A stretch of 64,000 nucleotides of DNA from Microglena sp. YARC. Lineage: Eukaryota > Chlorophyta > Chlorophyceae > Chlamydomonadales > Chlamydomonadaceae. The stretch covers positions 20,435,129 to 20,499,128 of the forward strand of contig CM039463.1 in assembly GCA_022414725.1 (NCBI GenBank). The letters are read 5' to 3'. Both the position numbers and the translations under genes were made by a program. The notes below the pieces were generated by a model. That model had not been told where the DNA came from, made no database searches, and saw only the letters and a program-made list of their open reading frames with translations. This document shows positions 54,331 through 64,000 of the stretch, piece by piece; within the stretch, counting starts at the first letter, position 1, and every line of letters begins with the position of its first letter.

Positions 54331-54737
54331 CAGATAAAACAACGTAATTTTAACCGTAACTTTTCTGTGGTAAAACATTCCTGCCAAGGACACCGCCAAG
54401 CATGTATCATCCTATATATCTCCTCACCAACAGCATGAGCGACCGGCAGGGATCAATCATCATAACCTCCACAACAGCGATTGAGCCACCATTCATCAAT
54501 GCATAACAACGGTTTGCGGTTACTAACCCTCCACCATACCATATCACCACGCCCACACATACACACACGCCACCACCCACTCCCAACCCCCCCAACCCGC
54601 TCCCCAACAACTCCTCACCCTGTGAAGCCGTGGTACCTCCCCCTTCTTCCCCCCCCCCCACACGACACACACCACGCCACGCCACCGCCGACCCGAACCA
54701 CTGCCTCCCTCAACACTCCTCACCCCCGCCGTAGGCC
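54331..54737. other. Unresolved segment with CCACC-rich spacer
   Basis: CACACACGCCACCACCCACT type tract before a possible CCCGCCGTAG acceptor at 54734. No gene supported. Confidence 0.4.
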
Positions 54738-54873
54738 TGAATCGCGCAAAATTCTACTTCCTGATGATGCCAACAATGATCTCTACAATTTTGAGGTCAC
54801 TGTAGATTCTCGCTATCGTGGGGGCAGTGCTGTAGTTCTTATTTCGGAAAGATCTTTAGACGAACAGCTGTGT
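54735..54873 (+). CDS. Unassigned coding-like segment
   Basis: After CCGCCGTAG one frame reads PESRKILLPDDANNDLYN, FEVTVDSRYRGGSAVVLI, SERSLDEQL. Composition is protein-like and not repeat-derived, and TGTGATGGTGTGG repeats follow it. It may be an exon of the meckelin gene upstream of its membrane domain, but I cannot match it to the family. Confidence 0.35.
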
Positions 54874-55365
54874 GTGATGGTGTGGGGTGGTGGTGTGGTT
54901 GCGGGAATGGTGTGGTTTGGTTAATCGTTCGGTGCGGTGGTGGTGAAGCGGTAGATGGGCCCGGTGTAGGGGTGGTTAAATGGGTCATGGGTGTGGTGAT
55001 GTGTTGGATGTTTTTTTTTTTATGTTTTTTTCTTTCTTCCTCCGGTTATGGGTGGTGTGGTTGGGCGTAGTTGGTGGGTATTGTTTGGGTTGTGCGGTGT
55101 GCGGTGGTGTTGAAATGGGTGGTGTGGGTTCCACACACCACTTATACACACACTACCTTCCCACTGTTTCTTATTTTGTTTGCGACGCGGTCTGTCAAAT
55201 TAGGCAGCCGCCCAGTGCGACGCGCTGCCCCCCATAACCTGCGAAGCTGGAGCCGCGGGGTTGGGGGGCTAATATTGTTGACTAGTTGATACCTGCACAA
55301 AATGCTATCGCCGATGCAACACGCGAATGGGCGAGGGCGTCGTTCGGATTAAGCAATAATAGTGA
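54874..55365. other. GTGGTG tract and unassigned GC-rich segment
   Basis: A G/T-rich spacer, then 55185-55360 with QNAIADATREWARASFGLSN in one frame after ACCTGCAC. Too short to call. Confidence 0.3.
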
Positions 55366-55369
55366 AATT

Positions 55370-56015
55370 TATCCTTGTCATCTCCTTATGCACCTCCTTG
55401 TCTGTTTCACCTCTCTGTCGCTTGTCACCTCTCGCTTGTTCACCTCCTTGTTCGCACTCATTGTCACCTCATTGTGCACCTCATTGATTCATCTCTCCTT
55501 GTCAACCTTTCCTTGTCCTTGTTCACCTCCATTGTTCACCTGCGGAGGTGTTCACTCTCCCTTGTCACCCTTCCATTGTCCCTTGTCACCTCCTTTGCCC
55601 ACCTCCTTTGTCATCCTCCAGTTCCTTGTCACCTGCCTTCGTCACCCACTTTCACCTCCTTTTCCCTGTCACCTCCTTGCCTCCTCCTAGTCATCTACCT
55701 GTTCACCTCCTGGTTCCTTGTCACCTTCCTTGTCACGTCCATGTCCTGTCACCTCATTGTCACCTGCATTGTTCCTTTGTCACCTCATTGTCCTTTTCAC
55801 CGCTTGTCACCTTCTTGTCATCTCACTTTCTCTTGTCACCTCCTTGTCCACTCCTTGTCCTTGTCATTCCTTTGTCTTGTCACCTTTCTTGTTCCCTCCT
55901 TGTCACCTCCTTGTCCTTGTCATCTCCTTGTCTTGTCATCTCCTTGTCCTTGGTTCACCTCCTTGTCATCTCCTGGTCCTTGTCACCTCCTTTTACACCT
56001 CCCTGAGCAGACCCT
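55370..56015. repeat. 12-bp-type repeat CTTGTCACCTCC
   Basis: About 50 noisy units of CCTTGTCACCTCCTTGTC. Open frames across it are composition artefacts. Confidence 0.95.
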
Positions 56016-56079
56016 AAGGTCTGACATCTTCGCTACTGGGAAGAGCCAAAAGAAGTTGATGACACGGTGACGGCTCTAG

Positions 56080-58265
56080 GGAGGAGAACCTCTTCTCCAT
56101 CAGTGCATGGCGCACGTGGTTTGATGATTGCAAGATGAGTTTTGCCTGACGCTCCAAACAAGCTTAATTTACCTTACCCTTCGTTCACCCCTCATTCTTG
56201 GCTGGTAAGGAGAAGAGGCTCTTGTGTTGCTCGCTTTGCTATATTTTCCTCCAGCCTTAAATGGGGTTCTCTAATGTTCTGAGTAAGATGAGACTCCAAA
56301 CCATAGTGCGTCAACCATCACACCTACTTTCACCGCTTCATCTCTGCTGTTATGAGGCCTTTGTTGCTTGCATTGTTTTTCCCGATCCAGCTTGATGATG
56401 GTGCATGATGAGTTGCTGAGCTCCAAAACCAAAGCGTATCACCTTACCCTTTCGTTCAGCCCTTTAGTTGCTTGGTAAAGGGAAGAGGCTCTTGTGTAGC
56501 TTAGTGATTTGTATGGTCCCCTCCAAGGCCTGTTCTTGGTTCTAAGATGAGCCCCGCTGAACTCTAAAACCTAGTGCCATCAGCCTACCCTCAGTTCACC
56601 CTTATTGCTGGTAAGGGAAGAGGTTTCTGTGTTGGCTTGCTTTGTTTTGGCTCCAATCCAGCCTTGATGGTGGTTGCAAATGAGTCTGGAGTGAACTGCT
56701 AAAATCCTGCTGCATCCACCCATCTACATATCCTCCACTATCTACGCTCGTCTCCGCGTTGGGAAAGAGGCTTGTGTGTCGTGCGTGCTTTGTTCTGCGT
56801 CCTCTACGAGCCCTGTTCATGTTGGTCAATATGAGTCTGATATAGCATCTTGCCAAACATAGATGCATCACGCAGTCACGAAGCCTCCGTCACCCTATTC
56901 TGCTGTGTTCGAGGCTCCTTGTGCTTCCTTGTTTTTATTTTGCGTCCTCATGATCCAGCTTGATGATTGTTCTGAGTGAGTCCGCTGAATCTCCAAACTA
57001 GTGCATCACCATCACGTATCCCGTTCACACTCAATTTCTTGTGTTAGAAGGCTCTGTGTCTTCTTGGTTTTTTTTTCTGGTTCCCATTCAGCCTTCATGG
57101 TTTCAAATGCTTCTTCTGGAACTCCCGAAACCAAGTATCTATCTTCATGCACGTTACTTCCACTGGTTGCACGCCTCATACTGCTGGTTCGAGGCTCTTG
57201 TGTTGCTTGTTTTATTGTCCTGATCAGCTTTTGATGATGGTTCCTGAGTGAGTCCGCTGATCTGCCAAAACCTACGGTGCATCTATCACTATCTATCTGA
57301 TCATATACCTTTCACACTCATTCTGCTGGGTAGAGAGCTTTGTGTTCCTTGTTTTTTATCGTCCCATTCAGCCTCTTCATGTTCAAGATGAATTCTCTGA
57401 ACTCCAAACAGTTCACTACACCACACGTTTCACGTCCCGCTCATATGCTGTGCTTGAGGCTCTGTGTTGCTTTTTTATTGGTTGGTCTACCAGCTTGATG
57501 ATGTTCTGAGTGGAGGGCGGGGGCGGGCTGATCTCCAAACCTAGTGCATCACCAGCACGTATCCTCCGTTCCACACATCCTGCTGGTTAGAGGCTCTTGT
57601 GTTCCTTGGTTTTTTCTGGTCCCATTCAGCCTCTTCATGGTTTAAAAAATGAGTCTTCTGAACTCCAAACCAAGTTCTATCACCATACGTTATCACTTCT
57701 CATACTGCTGGTCTACAGCTGCTTGTGTGTTGTTTTGTTTTATTTTGTCCTGATCCAGCTTGATGATGGTTGCAAATGAGTCTGATGAAGTGCTCACACC
57801 TAGTGCATCACCATCACGTATCCTCTCGTTCACGCTTGTCCTGCTGGTTATAGGCGTTGTACTGCTTGCTTGTTTTCGTCCAACCCAGCTTTGATGATGG
57901 CTTAAAATGAGTCCGTGAACACCCAAACCTAGTGCATCACCATCAGTATCCTTCGTTCTGCTGGTTATAGGCTTTTGTTGCTTGCTTTGTTTGGCTCCAA
58001 TCCAGCTTGATGGTGGCTGCAAATGAGTCCGCTGATCTCCAAACCTATTGCGCATCAAGTATACTTCGTTCACGCTCATGCTTGCTGGCTGGCTAGAAGC
58101 TTTGTGCTGCTGGGTGCTGGATGCTGGCTGGTGTCTTCTGTGGCTGCTGCTGAGCCGTAGCAGCTAAGGCTTTGTGCTGCCTGGATCTGGAGGGTTCGTG
58201 TTGCTTGCTTTGTTCTGGTCCATTCAGCTTCTTGATGGCATAAATGAGTTACTAAACTCCAAACT
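56080..58265. repeat. About 130-190-bp degenerate satellite
   Basis: Units with CCAGCTTGATGATGGTT..AATGAGTCYGCTGA, ACTCCAAACCTAGTGCATCA CCATCACGTATCC and GCTGGTTAGAGGCTCTTGTG TTGCTTGYTTTGTT. About 14 units with many indels; base quality looks low, as around the gap. Confidence 0.9.
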
Positions 58266-58329
58266 ATCTTAACCGTCTTATCTTAACCAACACCCTCAAT
58301 CAATGACTGAATTATTTGTCCTAACTTTT

Positions 58330-59170
58330 TGTCTCTGTAGACAAACATCTTGGATGGTGCAGAGGTTCAGTTAGTAGATACCTATCCCCACCACACCTCA
58401 ATCAACCTAAGCGGGCGCGTGACGGCTTACCTACACCCTCAACCAACCTTACCTCCCCAACCAACGACCTCCCCCTAATCACCACCCTCAACCAACCTTA
58501 CCTTACCAACACCCGTCAACCAACCTTACTCCCAACCAACCGACCTCCCCCTAACCAACAGACCCTCAATCAATGACTGAATCATATTGTCTCCCAACCT
58601 GGCCCTTGTAGACGACCATCTTGGTGTGGTGCAGGGGTTCAGTCTGCAGGCTACATCAACTGCCATGGGATGACAACTTCAAGGTGTATCAGTATGGATA
58701 ACCTCCAAAATCCTGAGGTTCGGAATCGAGGCATGCTTCTTCTTTGTTTTGGGTTTAGGACAGGTGAGTTATGACCCAACTGATGGTGTACCAGTATGGC
58801 ATAACCTCCACAATCGAGGTTCAAAATAATTGACTTGCTTCTCCTCTGTTTTTGGTTGAGGACAGGTCAGTAATGACCCGACTGATGTGTACCAGTACGG
58901 CTGAGCCCCCAAAGCATAAGGTTCAGAATAAGGACGTGCTTTGTCTTTGTTTTGGGTTTAGGACAGGTCAGTAATGACCCGACTGATGGTGTACCAGTAT
59001 GGCATAACCTCCACAATCCTGACGTTCAGAACAAGGACGTGCTTTTTCTTTGTTTTGGGTTTAGGACAGGTCAGTAATGACCCGACTGGTGGTGTACCAG
59101 TATGGCGTAAGCTCCTAAAGCATGAGGTTTGGAGTCAAGACATGTCTTCTTTGTTTCGGGTTTAGATCAG
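58330..59170 (+). repeat. Putative exon-edge echo arrays of an unassigned exon
   Basis: TGTAG|ACRAMCATCTTGG..GGTGCAG.GGTTCAGT occurs at 58340 and 58613. The second runs on to TGGGATGACAACTTCAAGGT GTATCAGTATGG. Then about five units of TTTAGGACAGGTCAGTAATG ACCCGACTGATGGTGTACCAG TATGGC follow to 59120, the last with a GTAAGC donor. The pattern matches arrays in the other genes, but the protein is not recognised. Confidence 0.5.
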
Positions 59171-59176
59171 GTGAAC

Positions 59177-59384
59177 AAGCTCTATGCAGCGTCGCCTGAG
59201 TCGCTAAAAAATGGCGGAGAGTGATCGCGAGGGAGCGACAGCGACAGGTGCCAACGGAAGCGAGTTAGTTACGAGACCGTTTGCCGTCGTGTCAGGCTTC
59301 ATCGCGGTCAGACGGTCGGATGGATGGTCGGTCGGTCAGTCGAACGTACAAATGGGTCCCAGAATGGGAGGCTCCGCCAATAAT
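59177..59384 (+). mobile_element. Dispersed element family B copy
   Basis: CTCTATGCAGCGTCGCCTGA, ATGGCGGAGAGTGATCGCGA, GTCAGGCTTCATC, GGAGGCTCCGCCAATAA. Confidence 0.75.
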
Positions 59385-60635
59385 GACCTGGCTGTTGTTT
59401 TGTATGCAGGCCACACAAGTATAGGGAACGGCAACTAATACTAGTGTTGAAAAACTAATATTAAGTATCATACTGACAGCAAAAATAAATAATTCTCTAA
59501 AAAATAATAAATGTAAAAAACAATATGTTATTTATAAAAATTATAAAAAATAAATAATTATATAAAATAAAAACTAATATTAACTATCATACTGACAGCA
59601 AAAATTAACGCTAAGCGGGAGCACCCGTCAAATTGAGGCGTATGCTATATAACACGACGAAAACAAACATCAAACCGGGTTTCAGGGCGATATTAGGTGC
59701 ATCACTAGAATGCTCATATCTCAGTGGGCCAAACACTACATTTTTTAGTGCTACGAGATCCCTGGACCGCCTGCATCTGTCCGAACATTCAGATGCCTCA
59801 TCTGAACAAATGACGAGTATAAGAGCACAGACCTTGGCCATCTTTAACCACTCGCCCTGGCCATTTTTTTATTAGGGCACACTGGTGATAGGGAAGGTTA
59901 GAGGAGGTAAAAGGCTGACAGGTACAAAGAGCACAGAGGCAATGGGGATAGGAAGTCAACATATATGTGCATTGTAGTGAAGTATACAACATACGGTAGG
60001 TGCATATTGTAGCTACAACACTTTCTGAGACCTCCCAGCACCTCCACCACCACCGTAGTGCTATGCTGAGCAAGATAATGGTATGGCTTGGATGCTGAGT
60101 ACTACCTACCTTCCAGATCCTATAACCATGCACCCTAATGACTATGCTACCGGCATTTATATTTATATTGATTACGGTACATGGTCTATGGTATCAGTAT
60201 GAACACTACTAACTACTCCCCATTCCTGAGTACTGGTGCACAACGTTATAAAAATGATGCATTGTGCTATTTAAACAGGCCATGAACCAGTGTAACATAT
60301 TCAAGTAGAAACATTCAGTTGTATTAATGGATTTTATTAAAATGTAAATCGTCAAATGTTAACGATAAATTATATCCCTCTGGAAAAAAACGTCAAACGA
60401 AAGCGTCAAATGATAATAAGCCCCCTCAAAACTGACCGTCAAATCTTTTGAAGCGTTAATTCTTACTGTCAGTACGGTATTATTATTACAGTGTCACAAT
60501 AATATAAGTTTTTCAAATAAACTCAAAATTCTGGTGAGACGGCTCAACAGTCTTCTATTTAAGTAACATTCACTAATATTATTAATCCGCTAATATTAAC
60601 TAACTTAGCCTTTCCCTGCACAAGTATCACCCGAG
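59385..60635. other. AT-rich segment with family F element
   Basis: AAACTAATATTAA repeats at 59445-59600 (two copies of ACTATCATACTGACAGCAAAA). The reverse-complement family F part is at 60470-60605. Otherwise unique with no gene seen. Confidence 0.5.
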
Positions 60636-60725
60636 TAGTTCGGGTGAAAAAACTGCGCGAAACGCGCAGTGGGGCTCAAAAAGCGTGCGCGAAATCGTGC
60701 GGCCGCGGGCGCTTTGTAGTACCCT
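60636..60725 (+). mobile_element. hAT-like MITE, truncated copy
   Basis: AAAAACTGCGCGAAACGCGC AGTGGGGCTCAAAAAGCG through GTAGTACCCT. The left half is missing and CACAAGTATCACCCGA is duplicated on both sides (60620, 60728). Confidence 0.65.
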
Positions 60726-60739
60726 ACACAAGTATCACC

Positions 60740-61818
60740 CGAACTCACATACTAATGCCCACAACCTCCTTCCCACACCACAGTACCTACCAGTCCGTAT
60801 CCTGTACCACCGCTACGTAACCAACCCTGTCACACACTAACACCCCTTTTTCCCAACTCCCTCCCTCCTCTTCACACCCTCCTTCCCACACATCATTCAA
60901 AATCTCCTGCCCTAACTCACATACTGCTCTCCACACCCTCCTTCGCACACCGCAGTACCTACTGGTCCGTATCCCGTACCACAGCTACATAACCAGCCCT
61001 GTCACACACTAACACCCATTTCCCCCAACTCCCTCCCTCCTATCTACACCTCCTCCCACACATCATTCAAAATCTCCTGCCCTAACTCACATACTGCTCT
61101 ACACACTCTCCTTCACACACCACAATACTTACTAGTCTGTATCCTGTACCACCACTACATGAGCAACCCTGTCACACACTAACACCCCTTTGTCCCAATT
61201 CCCTCCCTCCTCTCCACACTCTCCTTCCCACACATCATTCAAAATCTCCTGCCCTAACTCACATACTGCTCTCCACACCCTCCCTCGTACACCCCAGTAC
61301 CAACTAGTCCATATCCTGTACCACCGCTATGTGAACAACCCTGTCGTGCACATACACCCAGTTCCCCCAACTCACTCCCTACTCTCCACACCCTCCTTCC
61401 CACACCGCAGTACCTACTAGTCCATATCCTGTACCACCTCTATGTGAACAACCCTGTCACACACTTACACCCTGTTTCCCCAACTCATTCCCTCCTCTCC
61501 ACACCCTCCTTCCCACACATCATTGAAAATATCCAGCCCTAACTCGCTCCCTCCTCTCCACACCCTCCTTCCCACACATCATTCAAAATATCCAGCCCTA
61601 ACTCGCTCCCTCCTCTCCACACCCTCCTTCCCACACATCATTCAAAATATCCAGCCCTAACTCGCTCCCTCCTCTCCACACCCTCCTTCCCACACATCAT
61701 TGAAAATATCCAGCCCTAACTCGCTCCCTACTCTCCACACCCTCCTTCCCACACATCATTCAAAATTTCCTGCCCTAACTGGCTGACTACTCTCCACACC
61801 CTCCTTCCCACACCGCAG
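60740..61818 (+). repeat. Exon-edge echo array (acceptor side) of the meckelin exon
   Basis: Truncated copies start at 60784, 60956, about 61129 (AG lost: CACAATACTT), 61298 and 61411: CACACCGCAG|TACCTACTAGTCCGTATC CTGTACCACCGCTAYGTGAA CAACCCTGTC, then ACACACTAACACCC and CTCTCCACACCCTCCTTCCC repeats. Confidence 0.95.
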
Positions 61819-61985
61819 TACCTACTAGTCCGCATCCTGTACCACCGCTATGTGAACAACCCTGTCACTCAGCTCGTGGATCTTGCCTACCTGGCTAACA
61901 TCTCAATCATAATATTGGATGAAAAGAACTCAGGCTACTACATCCACGGGCGCAACCTCACCCCACACTCCGACACTGGTATCAA
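61819..61985 (+). CDS. TMEM67: Meckelin exon with GYYIHGR motif
   Basis: Acceptor CACCGCAG, donor GTAAGT. 167 nt, open, phase 0 in and phase 2 out. The innermost and only complete copy of its acceptor array; one donor-edge echo at about 62972-63029. Confidence 0.93.
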
Positions 61986-63884
61986 GTAAGTAGTATGTGT
62001 ATGTACGTGTGTGTTTGTGTGTATGTATGTGTTGTGTGTAAGTATGTACGTTGTGTGTATGTATGCACGTTGTGTGTATGTATTTACGTTGTGTGTATGT
62101 ATGCACGTTGTGTGTATGTATGCACGTTGTGTGTATGTATGTATGTACGTTGTGTGTATGTATGCACGTTGTGTGTATGTATGCACGTTGTGTGTATGTA
62201 TGCACGTTGTGTGTATGTATGCACGTTGTGTGTATGTATTTACGTTGTGTGTATGTATGCACGTTGTGTGTATGTATGCACGTTGTGTGTATGTATGCAC
62301 GTTGTGTGTATGTATGCACGTTGTGTGTATGTATGCACGTTGTGTGTATGTATGCACGTTGTGTGTATGTATGCACGTTGTGTGTATGTATGCACGTTGT
62401 GTGTATGTATGCACGTTGTGTGTATGTATGCACGTTGTGTGTATGTATGTATGCACGTTGTGTGTATGTATGCACGTTGTGTGTATGTATGTATGCACGT
62501 TGTGTGTATGTATGTTACGTTGTGTGTATGTATGCACGTTGTGTGTATGTATTTACGTTGTGTGTATGTATGCACGTTGTGTGTATGTATTTACGTTGTG
62601 TGTATGTATGCACGTTGTGTGTATGTATGTATGTATGCGTTGTGTGTATGTATGTACGTTGTGTGCATGTATGTAACAGTCCATTGGTAGTCCCTTAGGC
62701 TTAAGGGGCTTGTCCAACCTAATCGAGAATCGTGGTAAACTATAGATTTTTGGCGGAGCCCCCCTTCTGGGGGGGCGGAGCCCCCAGGGTTATCTATTTG
62801 TCCGTTTGTATGTCCGACCGACCAAAATATTGAAGCCTGACACGTCAGCCAACTATCTCATAACTCCCTGGCTTCGGTCTGCTCCATCGTTGCCACCTGT
62901 CGTTATGTTGCCAACACACACCGCCAATGTTCTGCGTCGCTTGCGACGCTGCATATGACTTGTTAGATTGACCTCGGACTACAACATCCATGGGCGCAAT
63001 CTAATCTCACACTCCAACACTGGTATCAAGTAAGTAGTGGTATGTATGTTTGTATGTTACAGTACAGTGGTAGCCTCGCCTAGGCTAGGCTAAGTACAGT
63101 GGTAGCCTCGCCCAGGCTAGTTACAGTACAGTGGTAGCCTCGCCTAGGCTAGGCTAAGTACAGTGGTAGCCTCGCCTAGGCTAGTTACAGTACAGTGGTA
63201 GCCTCGCCTAGGCTAGGCTAAGTACAGTGGTAGCCTCGCCTAGGCTAGTTACAGTACAGTGGTAGCCTCGCCTAGGCTAGTTACAGTACAGTGGTAGCCT
63301 CGCCTAGGCTAGTTACAGTACAGTGGTAGCCTCACCTAGGCTAGGCCAGTACAGTGGTAGCCTAGCCTAGGCTAAAGGGACTTGCCCAACCTCAAGCAAT
63401 GGAGATAAACTCTAGAGTTTTAGGAAGAGCAAATTGAAAGAAGAACTGGATGATCTGGTAGCCAATAAATCATAAGCATGCTGCCCATGACTCGGGCTAC
63501 TACATTCAAATTCTAATTTGAAATGTAAGAAGAAAGGGATGACCTGGTAGCCAACAAATCACAAGCATGCTGCCCATGACTCAGGCTACTACATTCAAAT
63601 TCAAATTCGAAATGTGAGAAGAAATGGATGACCTGGTAGCCTAAACCTCATACGCAACCAACTTAACCAACCTCAGGGAGCTGAATGATGAGCTTCTGAA
63701 AGAGTCAGCGAGGCTGATCACCAACTTACACCCTGCGTGCACAGCCAAACCAACTTAGCCAACCAACCAACTTAACCAACCTCAGGGAGCTGAATGACGA
63801 GCTGCTGAAAGAGTCGGAGGGATGATCTCCAATCGTGGCTTCATCAACAACTATCAAAACAACCCCAAACTGTCTGACAATCAG
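61819..63884 (+). CDS. TMEM67: Meckelin (TMEM67), C-terminal exons, partial
   Basis: Exons 61819-61985 and 63786-63884 are joined in phase 2 (AA|G). The first reads YLLVRILYHRYVNNPVTQLV, DLAYLANISIIILDEKNSG, YYIHGRNLTPHSDTGIK. The FVDLCSxxNISxxxL....GYYIHGRxxxxxADT block is diagnostic for meckelin, in its cytosolic part after the membrane domain. The second gives ELNDELLKES then, after an apparent one-base loss, ISNRGFINNYQNNPKLSDNQ, matching the segment ending xxRGL. Meckelin is a frizzled-like transition-zone protein needed for ciliogenesis. The upstream exons are not identified here and the gene continues past the window. Confidence 0.85.
61986..62672 (+). repeat. 19-bp minisatellite ACGTTGTGTGTATGTATGC
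   Basis: About 34 units starting directly after the meckelin donor. Low divergence. Confidence 0.98.
62746..62962 (-). mobile_element. Dispersed element family B copy
   Basis: TTTTTGGCGGAGCCCCCCTT at the left and TTGCGACGCTGCATATGACT at the right. TTACAGTCC..AGGGGCTTGTCCAACCT precedes it (62676-62720). Confidence 0.78.
62966..63040 (+). repeat. Donor-edge echo of the meckelin exon
   Basis: GGACTACAACATCCATGGGC GCAATCTAATCTCACACTCC AACACTGGTATCAA|GTAAGTAG repeats the exon end and donor. It follows the family B insertion. Confidence 0.92.
63055..63375. repeat. 30-50-bp repeat TACAGTGGTAGCCTCGCCTAGGCTAG
   Basis: About nine units, each with the palindromic core GCCTAGGC. Confidence 0.95.
63440..63640. 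repeat. About 90-bp repeat, two and a half copies
   Basis: GATGACCTGGTAGCCAACAA ATCACAAGCATGCTGCCCAT GACTCAGGCTACTACATTCAAATTC. GACTCNGGCTACTACAT resembles the meckelin exon (AACTCAGGCTACTACATCCA), so this may be another exon-edge fragment. Confidence 0.75.
63677..63785 (+). repeat. Acceptor-edge echo of the next meckelin exon
   Basis: CCTCAG|GGAGCTGAATGATGAGCTTC TGAAAGAGTCAGCGAGG keeps a frame (ESARLITN) that the downstream complete copy at 63786 has lost by one base. Confidence 0.85.
63786..63884 (+). CDS. TMEM67: Meckelin exon with apparent one-base deletion
   Basis: Acceptor CCTCAG, donor GTATTA. Frame from the previous exon runs KELNDELLKES then hits TGA. Comparison with the copy at 63677 shows one missing base around 63817-63821. 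If that base is restored the exon stays open to SDNQ in phase 0. Confidence 0.75.
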
Positions 63885-64000
63885 GTATTATGTCTGTTGT
63901 GTTGAGTTGGCTGGTTGGAAGAGGGGGTGAAGGAAAACCAGGTTTTATGTCTGTGTTGTGTTGGTTGGTTTGTTTTACAATCAGGGATTCCGTCTACGTT
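63885..64000 (+). repeat. Donor-edge spacer and start of further echo
   Basis: GTATTATGTCTGTTGTGTTG then a second TTTTATGTCTGTGTTGTGTT and ACAATCAGGGATTCCGTCTA, which echoes the exon end ACAATCAG. Cut by the window edge. Confidence 0.6.

Noticed and set aside
55375..56070. 231-residue Ser/Pro/Leu-rich frame
   Set aside because: CTTGTCACCTCC repeat in noisy sequence.
61930..62698. Five overlapping open frames of about 110-230 residues (MHTYTQR.. and MCVCMHVV..)
   Set aside because: A 19-bp minisatellite reads open in several frames on both strands; it lies in an intron.

Overview
This is a eukaryotic nuclear window: GT-AG introns, tRNA-derived SINEs, hAT-type MITEs, a LINE remnant and large amounts of tandem repeat. 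It has no bacterial-type operon. Two genes can be read exon by exon in a continuous frame, and the end of a third can be recognised. The third is meckelin (TMEM67), a ciliary transition-zone protein, so the organism is very probably a flagellated alga or protist. Short interstitial AAACCCT tracts hint at a plant/algal-type telomere, but the species is not resolved.

Layout. (1) About 2.85-25.29 kb, plus strand: the C-terminal part of a TMEM62-like calcineurin-type phosphoesterase/membrane protein in 12 phase-compatible exons; its 5' end lies before the window. (2) 25.3-31.5 kb: intergenic, with a 5'-truncated LINE, foldback elements, a SINE and minisatellites. (3) 31.50-47.88 kb, minus strand: a complete CDC50/LEM3/TMEM30 gene in 10 exons encoding 410 residues, the beta subunit of P4-ATPase lipid flippases. 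(4) 48.2-48.4 kb, plus: a coding-like segment divergent from CDC50. (5) About 49.1-58.3 kb: low-complexity, noisy satellite sequence around a 1000-N scaffold gap. (6) About 60.7-64.0 kb, plus: meckelin C-terminal exons, running off the window.

The main discovery is architectural. In all three unrelated genes most introns are built from tandem, diverged copies of the neighbouring exon edges. Upstream of an intact exon lie 1-14 copies of its 5' edge (polypyrimidine tract, AG and about 20-150 nt of exon). Downstream lie 1-11 copies of its 3' edge (exon end plus GT donor). The intact exon is the innermost copy in every case I could resolve. Each decoy edge lacks its partner splice site, so exon definition could explain how the true exon is chosen. 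A roughly 195-bp unit from one such array in the TMEM62-like gene also occurs, circularly permuted, inside a CDC50 intron 31 kb away, which suggests circle excision and reinsertion or template switching. I call this 'exon-edge echo' arrays.

Other points: a SINE inserted at a splice donor, duplicating it; two MITEs with perfect 8-bp target duplications; one SINE body joined to different tRNA-like heads; and an apparent one-base frameshift in the last meckelin exon.
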